DNA of 11,181 nt from Deltaproteobacteria bacterium (GTDB taxonomy: Bacteria > Desulfobacterota > Desulfuromonadia > Desulfuromonadales > Geothermobacteraceae), in the NCBI GenBank assembly GCA_003695205.1, contig RFIO01000373.1, positions 1 through 11,181 of the forward strand, written 5' to 3'. Both the position numbers and the translations under genes were made by a program. Shown one piece after another: positions 1 through 6,552 of this stretch; within the stretch, counting starts at the first letter, position 1, and each line of letters starts with the position of its first letter. The notes beneath the pieces are model-generated. The model made no database searches. It saw only the letters and a list, made by a program, of their open reading frames with translations, and was not told the origin of the DNA.

Positions 1-50
1 ATACTGTACAGAGCCCGGACACGGGCCGTCGGGCGGGGCAGAATTCCCCA

Positions 51-148
51 CCCGGCCGCTTATCGTCCGCAGGACGCGCTCGCTCCGCTTCGAATCCCGG
101 CAGGCCGCGTCCCGCTGTCATTTGTAGTGGCTGGGGCGCCAGGATTCG
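51..148 (-). repeat. Repeat copy B downstream of tRNA-Gln, with tRNA 3'-end fragment
   Basis: This 98-bp segment matches 215-312 with no gaps and 6 mismatches (about 94%), at a period of 164 bp. Its last 21 bases (128-148), read on the minus strand, equal the 3' end of tRNA-Gln: the T-loop end, the 3' T-stem, the acceptor strand and the encoded CCA. The rest of a tRNA is missing, so it is a tRNA fragment and not a gene. The other 77 bases copy the sequence that follows the real tRNA, so the unit was duplicated as tRNA tail plus downstream flank. Bases 1-50 do not continue the homology. The arrangement resembles the tRNA-tail repeats after E. coli tyrT. Confidence 0.85.
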
Positions 149-206
149 CCAACTTCGTCGCCGCCCTCCCGGCGGCTCCTGCGTCGGCTCCCCTGCGCTC
201 GCTGCC

Positions 207-223
207 GCGGCCTTCCCGGCCGC
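207..223 (-). other. GC-rich hairpin between the tRNA-derived repeats
   Basis: A perfect 6-bp stem (GCGGCC, 207-212; GGCCGC, 218-223) encloses a 5-nt loop. It lies downstream of tRNA-Gln in the direction of transcription. It could slow or stop polymerase, but no T-tract follows, so it is not called an intrinsic terminator. A similar 5-bp hairpin sits at 161-175. Confidence 0.35.
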
Positions 224-312
224 TTATCGTCCACGGGACGCGCTCGCTCCGCTTCGAATCCTGGCAGGTTGCGTCCCGCTGTCATTTGTAATGGCTGGGG
301 CGCCAGGATTCG
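215..312 (-). repeat. Repeat copy A, overlapping the 3' end of tRNA-Gln
   Basis: This is the partner of the 98-bp repeat at 51-148. It starts inside the intact tRNA-Gln gene (its last 21 bases, 292-312) and runs 77 bp into the downstream flank. Read as RNA from the minus strand, it can form a 9-bp stem, GCGGGACGC (271-279) with GCGTCCCGT (233-241), including one G-U. An 11-bp inverted repeat (255-265 with 302-312) would instead pair downstream RNA with the tRNA T-arm strand. The 66 bp between the two copies (149-214) is GC-rich and holds two small hairpins, at 161-175 and 207-223. Confidence 0.85.
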
Positions 313-366
313 AACCTGGGAATGCCGGAATCAAAATCCGGTGCCTTACCGCTTGGCGACGCCCCA
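292..366 (-). tRNA. tRNA-Gln (anticodon TTG)
   Basis: The minus strand folds into a full cloverleaf of 75 nt including an encoded CCA (292-294). The acceptor stem TGGGGCG pairs with CGCCCCA. The anticodon stem CCGGA/TCCGG encloses a 7-nt loop with anticodon TTG (332-334 on the plus strand). The T-arm carries the usual GGTTCGAATCC. The D-loop sequence AGCGGTAAGGCA and the anticodon-arm context match bacterial tRNA-Gln. It delivers glutamine (or misacylated glutamate in species that use the GatCAB route) to CAA/CAG codons. It starts 14 bp after the ispE stop codon on the same strand, so it is probably cut from an ispE-tRNA transcript. In related genomes ispE, tRNA-Gln and prs often follow one another; prs would lie beyond the window edge. 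Confidence 0.97.
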
Positions 367-380
367 GCAGGCAATGATCC

Positions 381-1283
381 TCAATCCCCGAATACCGACC
401 CGGCAAAGGGACCGCAGGCGGCAACAAACCAGTCGGTTTCAGCCTCAAGGGCCCTTCGGGCCCGCTCAAGGGCGTCCGGATCGGAAAATGCGGCAAAAAC
501 CGTGGCTCCGCTGCCCGACATCAGGACACCGTCAGCTCCGGTCTGTCCGAGCCGATCAAGCACCTCGACAACAACCGGGAACAGCCGGCAGGCAACCGGC
601 TGCAGGTCATTGTGAAACAGGCGCACCAAACCCGTTGGCGTCCGGGGAAACTCGCGCAGTTTAGCCCCCGGCCCCGGGGCTGTCAACCCCAAATTTCCGA
701 AGACATCGGCAGTCGGAACAGCCACTTTCGGATTGACCAGGAGGTAACCCATCTCGGGCAGATTTTCCACCGGTTCGAGCACCTCGCCGACCCCACCGGC
801 ACGGGCCGCCACCACATCGAGCAGGAAGAAGGGGACATCGGCCCCAAGCCGAACTCCGTGAGGGATCAATTGCCGCGCCGACAGCCCCAGCCCCAGCAGG
901 CGGTTCAGCCCCAGCATCACGGACGCGGCGTCGCTGGACCCGCCGCCGAGTCCGGCAGCGGCGGGAATGCGCTTGTCGATCCTGATCGAACAGCCGATAT
1001 CAGCGTGCCCCGCCAGGTCGAGCATCAGCCTGGCCGCCCGGGCGGCCAGGTTGTCGGCGCCGGGCGCAAGTTCCAGCCCCGGGCATTCGACCTCGACCCC
1101 GGCGGTTTCGACCAGGCGGATGTCGATGCCATCACACAGGTCGAGCCGCTGCATGAGCATGTCGAGATCATGATAACCGTCCGGCCGGCGACGCAGCACA
1201 TGCAGCCACAAATTGATCTTGGCCGGCGCCAGAAGCGTCACCCGTCCCGGCAGTCCACCCTGTTTGTTCGATGGCAGATTCAT
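381..1283 (-). CDS. ispE: 4-diphosphocytidyl-2-C-methyl-D-erythritol kinase (IspE)
   Basis: IspE is the ATP-dependent GHMP kinase that phosphorylates the 2-hydroxyl of CDP-methylerythritol in the non-mevalonate (MEP) isoprenoid pathway, in the cytosol. The 300-residue product has the three family motifs in order: PAKINLWLHV near residues 20-29 (catalytic Lys22), the ATP-binding loop PAAAGLGGGSSDAA (107-120), and the C-terminal LMSGSGATVFAAF (254-266). GADVPFF (147-153) carries the catalytic Asp149, and HNDLQ sits near 224. Length fits the family (about 280-300). The ATG at 1283 is preferred; a longer reading from 1385 would add 34 residues unlike the family. The ribosome-binding site is poor (AAAGGG about 17 nt upstream), and a GTG a few residues before the first motif is an alternative start. 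The tRNA-Gln gene follows by 14 bp. Confidence 0.95.
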   Translation of the reverse strand: MNLPSNKQGGLPGRVTLLAPAKINLWLHVLRRRPDGYHDLDMLMQRLDLCDGIDIRLVETAGVEVECPGLELAPGADNLAARAARLMLDLAGHADIGCSIRIDKRIPAAAGLGGGSSDAASVMLGLNRLLGLGLSARQLIPHGVRLGADVPFFLLDVVAARAGGVGEVLEPVENLPEMGYLLVNPKVAVPTADVFGNLGLTAPGPGAKLREFPRTPTGLVRLFHNDLQPVACRLFPVVVEVLDRLGQTGADGVLMSGSGATVFAAFSDPDALERARRALEAETDWFVAACGPFAGSVFGD

Positions 1284-1711
1284 GATGTTTGCCAGACTAG
1301 CCCTTTCGCCACCAGGCCTCAACCACAAACCGCATCGCATCGCCATACAATGTTTCAAGCCAGGGGCATGGCCAATTTCGGCCACCGAGGTCGCCAGTGG
1401 CGAATATTGGCCGCAGATTCGGTTTTCAAAACCCCTTTTGTCCTTGCCAAACAGGTTTCAGCACTCCACCACACGGGCACCAGGGATATACCCGGCGGAA
1501 TTTTCCCTGTACTTTCAGGGTATTGTAGACCATTCACGTCTGGACAGCACGCGTTCGGCGGCCATTTCCTGCGGCTTCGATCCGCCCTTGTCATCCCTCG
1601 GCAACAGAATATTAAAAAGAAATTTTATTTCGCTCATCCCCTTGAAGTTTCAGCCCTCTCGCATTTCGATTGGCCGGCTGCACAAACCCTCGGTGCAATA
1701 GCAGGTGACTC
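1284..1711. other. Gene-free divergent regulatory region
   Basis: I see no credible gene in these 428 bp between ispE and the dctP promoter. Open frames on either strand have no recognisable domain. It holds several symmetric elements: the 13-bp palindrome TCGCCAGTGGCGA (1391-1403), the 13-bp palindrome GGTTTTCAAAACC (1421-1433), a near-identical 12-bp direct repeat GTTTCAGC(A/C)CTC at 1455-1466 and 1647-1658, an AT-rich run at 1605-1630, and the inverted repeat TGCAC-N9-GTGCA (1679-1697). A sigma-54 promoter needs an upstream activator site and often a DNA bend, so some of these may serve that role. The ispE promoter must also lie here; I could not place it convincingly. Confidence 0.5.
1679..1697. 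promoter_or_regulatory. Inverted repeat upstream of the sigma-54 promoter, candidate operator
   Basis: TGCAC and GTGCA arms are separated by 9 bp, a spacing typical of a dimeric regulator on one DNA face. The centre lies about 50 bp upstream of the predicted start, closer than most DctD/NtrC sites (roughly -70 to -150). The role as activator or repressor site is inferred only from position and symmetry. Confidence 0.35.
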
Positions 1712-1727
1712 TGGCACCCATATTGCT
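1712..1727 (+). promoter_or_regulatory. Sigma-54 (RpoN) promoter of dctPQM
   Basis: The sequence TGGCACCCATATTGCT matches the -24/-12 consensus TGGCAC-N5-TTGC(A/T) at every defined position, with the invariant GG (1713-1714) and GC (1725-1726) exactly 12 bp apart. The predicted start of transcription is near 1738, giving a leader of about 157 nt before dctP. Sigma-54 promoters are silent without an AAA+ enhancer-binding protein. For DctP-type transporters this is classically the DctB/DctD two-component system, which is not encoded in this window. Confidence 0.85.
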
Positions 1728-1737
1728 CAAGCAACTG

Positions 1738-2884
<1,147 letters not shown>

Positions 2885-2899
2885 GCAGCACCAACACAG

Positions 2900-2932
2900 G
2901 GCGGACCCCGGCGACGGGGTCCGCCTTCCTTT
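2900..2932 (+). terminator. Stem-loop between dctP and dctQ (partial terminator or mRNA stabiliser)
   Basis: A perfect 11-bp GC-rich stem (2900-2910 with 2915-2925) on a GCGA tetraloop is followed by TTCCTTT, a short, interrupted T-run. dctQ begins 42 bp further on with no promoter that I can see. The likely role is partial termination or protection of the dctP message, so that far more receptor than membrane protein is made. Such intercistronic hairpins are common in binding-protein transporter operons. Confidence 0.8.
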
Positions 2933-2974
2933 ATCATGTCGTTTTTTGCGCGGTATTTACGTGAGGTTTGAACA

Positions 2975-3532
2975 ATGCTGACCCGAATGATCAATGGCCT
3001 CGAGGAAGCGATCATTTCGATCCTGCTCGCGGCCATGACCCTGCTGGTGTTCGTGGAGGTGGTCCTCAGGTTCGGTTTCGGTACCGGAGTTATGTGGGCC
3101 CAGGAGGCCACCCTGCATATTTCCGCCTGGATGGTGCTGTTCGGCGCCTCCTACGGCATCAAGATCGGCTCGCACATCGGCGTCGATGCCCTGGTGAAGA
3201 TCCTCCCGTCGGCACTGAGGCGCTTCGTCAGCGCCATCGCCGTCTGTGCCTGCCTGTTCTATACCGGTCTGTTTACCTATGGCGGCTGGATCTATCTGAA
3301 GAAGATGCACCTGATCGGCATCGAGCTTGAGGACATGCCGATCCCGAAATGGATTGCTCACAGCATCATCGTCATAGGCATGGTGCTGATGGCCATACGA
3401 CTGTTGATTCTGCTCTGGAACATCATCACCGGCAAGGCCGAGGGCTTCAAGATGGTCGACGAGGCCAAGGAGAGCATGCACCTTGCCGAAGAAGCCAAGA
3501 AACTGGCGTCGAAAGGAGGTGATTCGGCATGA
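2975..3532 (+). CDS. dctQ: TRAP transporter small membrane subunit, DctQ family
   Basis: DctQ is the four-helix membrane subunit that joins DctM to form the permease for which DctP is the receptor. The 185-residue product has hydrophobic segments near residues 11-32, 48-65, 84-108 and 125-150. Between the first two lies the family hallmark, a tryptophan-acidic motif (WAQEATLHISAW, 41-52). The last 30 residues form a charged cytoplasmic tail rich in Glu, Lys and Ala (EAKES...AEEAKKLASK), likely helical. A GAGGT ribosome site precedes the ATG by 7 nt. The stop codon overlaps the dctM start as ATGA, which points to translational coupling. Confidence 0.92.
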   Translation: MLTRMINGLEEAIISILLAAMTLLVFVEVVLRFGFGTGVMWAQEATLHISAWMVLFGASYGIKIGSHIGVDALVKILPSALRRFVSAIAVCACLFYTGLFTYGGWIYLKKMHLIGIELEDMPIPKWIAHSIIVIGMVLMAIRLLILLWNIITGKAEGFKMVDEAKESMHLAEEAKKLASKGGDSA

Positions 3533-4929
3533 CCACCGCTGCACTTTTCATCCTGCTGCTGCTGTGCCTTTTGACCGGCATGCCGATCGCCTTCGCTCTC
3601 GGCCTGTCGAGCATCACGACCATCCTGCTCTTTTCCCATGACTCGCTCGCCTCGATAGCCCTGAAACTGTTCGAGGCCGAGTCGGAGCACTACACCCTGC
3701 TGGCGATTCCCTTTTTCATCCTGTCATCGACTTTCCTGTCGACCGGCGGGGTCGCCAACCGCATCATCAACTTCGCCATCGACTGCGTCGGCTGGATCCG
3801 CGGCGGTCTGGCCATGGCCTCGGTCCTGGCCTGCATGATCTTCGCCGCCGTTTCCGGTTCCTCGCCGGCGACCGTCGCTGCCATCGGCTCCATCGTCATC
3901 GCCGGAATGGTCAAGGCCGGCTACCCCGAAGAACTGGCCGCTGGCGTCATCACCAACGCCGGCACCCTGGGCATCCTGATTCCGCCGTCGATCGTCATGC
4001 TGGTCTACGCCGCCGCCACCGAGGAATCGGCCGCGCGCCTGTTCATGGCCGGCTTTCTGCCCGGCCTGCTCATGGGCACCATGCTGATGATCGTCATCTA
4101 CATCGTCGCCCGAATCAAAGGGCTGCCGGCCCAGCCATGGAAGGGCTTCAAGGAACTCGGCAAGTCGTTCATGAGCGCCTTCTGGGGCCTGATGCTGATC
4201 ATCATCGTTCTCGGTTCGATCTATGGTGGCATCTGCAGCCCGACCGAAGCCGCGGCCATTTCAGCCGTTTACGCCTGGTTCGTCGCCATCTTCGTCTACC
4301 GCGACATGGGCCCGCTCAAAGGGGTTCCCTGGCGCACCCGACCGGGCGAACCGATCCCAACCGTCATCGTGCGCGCCCTGACCCAGAGCCTGGTCGCCCT
4401 GCCGAAATCGATCATGCACCCGGACACCCGCAAGGTCTTCCGCGACGCCTCCAAGGTGTCGATCATGCTGCTGTTCATCATCGGCAATGCCATGCTTTTC
4501 GCTCACGTGCTGACCAGCGAACGCATCCCGCACCACATCGCCGAGATCATCGTCGGCTGGGGCCTGCCGGCCTGGGGCTTCCTGATCGTGGTCAACATCC
4601 TGCTGCTGGCCGCCGGCAACTTCATGGAGCCTTCGGCCATCCTGCTGATCATGGCGCCGATCCTCTTCCCGATCGCCGTCAAGCTGGGCATCGACCCGAT
4701 TCACCTCGGTGTCATCATGGTCGTCAACATGGAAATCGGCATGATCACGCCACCGGTCGGCCTGAACCTGTTCGTCACCGCCGGCATCACCGGGCACAAC
4801 ATCACCTGGGTCCTCAGGGCGGCGCTGCCCTGGTTGCTGATCCTGCTCGTATTCCTGGTGCTGATCACCTACATTCCGCAGATTTCCCTCTGGCTGCCGG
4901 AATATATCGACTACCTCAAGGGGTACTGA
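3529..4929 (+). CDS. dctM: TRAP transporter large permease subunit, DctM family
   Basis: DctM is the large inner-membrane subunit that carries the solute and coupling ions. The 466-residue product has many hydrophobic helices and the conserved re-entrant loop motifs: VSGSSPATVAAIGSI (108-122), NAGTLGILIPPSIVML (143-158), GGICSPTEAAA (233-243), GNFMEPSAILLIMAPI (363-378) and GMITPPVGLNLFV (404-416). It is about 40 residues longer than the usual 425-430. The extra length is a polar insert at about 259-305 (from YRDMGPLKG to TRKVFRDAS) in the loop between the two halves. A near-perfect ribosome site, AAAGGAGGTGA (3512-3522), sits at the end of dctQ, and the start overlaps its stop codon. A strong terminator follows, closing the operon. 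Confidence 0.95.
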   Translation: MTTAALFILLLLCLLTGMPIAFALGLSSITTILLFSHDSLASIALKLFEAESEHYTLLAIPFFILSSTFLSTGGVANRIINFAIDCVGWIRGGLAMASVLACMIFAAVSGSSPATVAAIGSIVIAGMVKAGYPEELAAGVITNAGTLGILIPPSIVMLVYAAATEESAARLFMAGFLPGLLMGTMLMIVIYIVARIKGLPAQPWKGFKELGKSFMSAFWGLMLIIIVLGSIYGGICSPTEAAAISAVYAWFVAIFVYRDMGPLKGVPWRTRPGEPIPTVIVRALTQSLVALPKSIMHPDTRKVFRDASKVSIMLLFIIGNAMLFAHVLTSERIPHHIAEIIVGWGLPAWGFLIVVNILLLAAGNFMEPSAILLIMAPILFPIAVKLGIDPIHLGVIMVVNMEIGMITPPVGLNLFVTAGITGHNITWVLRAALPWLLILLVFLVLITYIPQISLWLPEYIDYLKGY

Positions 4930-4945
4930 TTACCCGAAAAGTCAA

Positions 4946-4978
4946 GGGCGGAGCCGGCCGGCTCCGCCCTCCTTTTTT
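4946..4978 (+). terminator. Rho-independent terminator of dctPQM
   Basis: A perfect 10-bp stem (GGGCGGAGCC, 4946-4955; GGCTCCGCCC, 4960-4969) on a GGCC loop is followed by TCC and six T's. It lies 16 bp after the dctM stop and separates this operon from uspA. Confidence 0.92.
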
Positions 4979-5003
4979 GGCGCAAACCCCTTAATGATCA
5001 GGC

Positions 5004-5030
5004 TTGCCCTGCCGATCAGTATGCTAAACT
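5004..5030 (+). promoter_or_regulatory. Putative uspA promoter
   Basis: The sequence TGCTAAACT (5022-5030) resembles an extended -10 box (TGn plus TAAACT), with a weak -35-like TTGCCC at 5004-5009 and a short 15-bp spacer. An inverted repeat, TGATC (4995-4999) with GATCA (5014-5018), overlaps the upstream part. A strong extended -10 with a poor -35 would fit a stationary-phase sigma factor and a stress gene, but this is inference. Confidence 0.4.
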
Positions 5031-5065
5031 GATTTCAGGAAGATTCCTCGTCAAGGAGGCTTGCC

Positions 5066-5554
5066 ATGCTGCCGAAATACAAAACCATCCTGGTCGCGAC
5101 CGACCTGACCCCCAACTCCGAGAACGCCTTCAAGCACGCGGTCATGCTGGCACGCGAACACAATGCCGACATCCACCTGCTGCATGTCATCCCCGAAGTC
5201 GACGCCACCTTCAGAACCTACGTATCGGCGGTCATGGGCGAGGGCAAACTGGGTGAATTCGAAAAAGCGCACGAAGACGAGGCAAAAGAAGAGGTCCGTC
5301 GCGAAATCGACCAGTTTGCGCGCACCGAACTGCGGGATCATCCCGAGGATCTCAAACGCTTTGCCGGTACCACCGTGGTGCACGGGCATCCGGTCCCGAC
5401 GATTCTCAAGGTCGCCGACGAACTCGATGCCGATGTCATTGTCATGGGGACCCATGGCAAGGGCGCCCTGGAATACACCTTCCTCGGCAGCACCGCAGAA
5501 AAGGTGCTTCGCAAGTCGAAGCGCCCGGTCTTCGTGGTGCCGCTACCGGCCTGA
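5066..5554 (+). CDS. Universal stress protein, UspA family (ATP-binding type)
   Basis: This is a 162-residue, single-domain cytoplasmic Usp protein. It opens with the family strand and turn KTILVATDLTPNSENAF (6-22), in which Asp13 should contact the nucleotide. Near the end is the ATP-binding signature G-x2-G-x9-G-S/T: GTHG at 128-131 and GST at 141-143. This places it with the ATP-binding MJ0577-like branch and apart from E. coli UspA itself. A charged middle stretch (residues 60-95) is probably helical. The ribosome site AAGGAGG (5053-5059) is strong and well spaced. The next gene, a TAXI receptor, begins 12 bp after the stop, so the two are probably co-transcribed; Usp domains are known partners of some TRAP transporters. 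The molecular target is unknown. Confidence 0.93.
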   Translation: MLPKYKTILVATDLTPNSENAFKHAVMLAREHNADIHLLHVIPEVDATFRTYVSAVMGEGKLGEFEKAHEDEAKEEVRREIDQFARTELRDHPEDLKRFAGTTVVHGHPVPTILKVADELDADVIVMGTHGKGALEYTFLGSTAEKVLRKSKRPVFVVPLPA

Positions 5555-5566
5555 GCGACTGCTTCG

Positions 5567-6541
5567 ATGCGACGAATCCTGCTGATCCTTCTTCTGCTCC
5601 CCGCCCTTCTGTGCCCAATCCCCGCACGGGGCGAGGGCCCGGCCCGGCTCGCCTTTTCCGGCGGGCCGGATGGGGGTACATTCAATTATTTCGCCAACGG
5701 CATAGCCACCCGGCTGAACCGCAAAATGCCGGATGAATTTCGCGTCGAGCTGAAGACTTCAGCCGGCTCGGTCGAAAACATCCGACGGGTCGATGCCGGA
5801 GAGGCGGACTTCGCCATTGTTTACAGCGGAGACGTCTGGCTTGCGCGCAGGGGAGCCCTGGCCGATGACCCCAAGGAATACCGGAACGTTCTGGCTCTGG
5901 CCTTCCTGTATGGTGCTCCGGCCCACCTGGTGGTTCCGGCTGACAGCGCCATCCAAAAGGTTGATGACCTGGCCGGCCACAGGGTCGCCATCGGGCCTTC
6001 CGGTTCGGGAGCCGCCACCGCTGCCGGGCGCTATTTCAGTGCCCTGGGGCTGGCCAGGGACATTCGTTTCGAAATGATCGGCTACAACCTTGCGGCCCAG
6101 GCGCTGCTCGCCGGCAAGGTCGATGCCATGTGGGTCGTCGCCGGCTATCCCAACGCCAGCGTGACCCAACTGGCCGCCAAGACCCCCGTCCGCCTGCTGG
6201 ACCTGTGGACCGAAAACACCCGGCGCAAAATAGAACAGAACTACCCCTTCTATTCCGGGACAACGATCCCTGCCGGCACCTACATCGGCCAGGACAGAGA
6301 CATTGCAACCTTCCAGGACGCGGCCATCTGGGTCGCCAGCAACCGTCTGCCTGCGAACAGGGTTGAAAAAGCCCTGACTGAAATCTATACCCCCGAAGGG
6401 CTGGCCTACATGGCGAAAGTCAAGAAGACGGCCCGGCAGATGAGTATCGCCGGAGGTTTGGACGGTGTGGTCATCCCCCTGCACCCGGGCGCGGACGCCT
6501 TCTGGCGCTCAAAGGGGCTGACCCCCATACCGGCGCGCTAG
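5567..6541 (+). CDS. TAXI-family TRAP transporter solute receptor
   Basis: TAXI proteins are periplasmic receptors of a TRAP subclass unrelated in sequence to DctP and usually paired with a fused permease. The 324-residue product has an N-terminal signal (RR, then a Leu-rich core at 4-16, probable cleavage near ARG at 20-22). No proper lipobox surrounds Cys16. Family features follow in order: FSGGPDGGTFNYFANGIA (30-47), AGEADFAIVYSGD (77-89), AIGPSGSGAATAAGRYF (141-157), GKVDAMWVVAGYP (183-195), IPAGTYIGQD (234-243) and the C-terminal LHPGADAFWRSKG (305-317). There is no clear ribosome site, so translation may depend on uspA 12 bp upstream. No TAXI permease lies in the window, so it is an orphan receptor here. 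The ligand is unknown; glutamate and other carboxylates are known for relatives. Confidence 0.9.
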   Translation: MRRILLILLLLPALLCPIPARGEGPARLAFSGGPDGGTFNYFANGIATRLNRKMPDEFRVELKTSAGSVENIRRVDAGEADFAIVYSGDVWLARRGALADDPKEYRNVLALAFLYGAPAHLVVPADSAIQKVDDLAGHRVAIGPSGSGAATAAGRYFSALGLARDIRFEMIGYNLAAQALLAGKVDAMWVVAGYPNASVTQLAAKTPVRLLDLWTENTRRKIEQNYPFYSGTTIPAGTYIGQDRDIATFQDAAIWVASNRLPANRVEKALTEIYTPEGLAYMAKVKKTARQMSIAGGLDGVVIPLHPGADAFWRSKGLTPIPAR

Positions 6542-6552
6542 CCCTGTCCAGG

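Noticed and set aside
128..312. Integrated element bounded by att-like tRNA 3' repeats
   Set aside because: The direct repeats are only 164 bp apart, extend well beyond the tRNA tail, and enclose no integrase or cargo.
1284..1385. 34-residue N-terminal extension of IspE
   Set aside because: Extra residues have no counterpart in the family and start far upstream; the ATG at 1283 already gives the normal length.
1394..1440. Sigma-70-like TTGAAA plus TATTCG on the minus strand as the ispE promoter
   Set aside because: The -35 is good, but the -10 matches only 3 of 6 and it sits about 110-150 bp from the ispE start; too weak to call.
4137..4994. 285-codon plus-strand frame inside dctM
   Set aside because: Out-of-frame reading of dctM, rich in Arg/His/Pro, running through the terminator.
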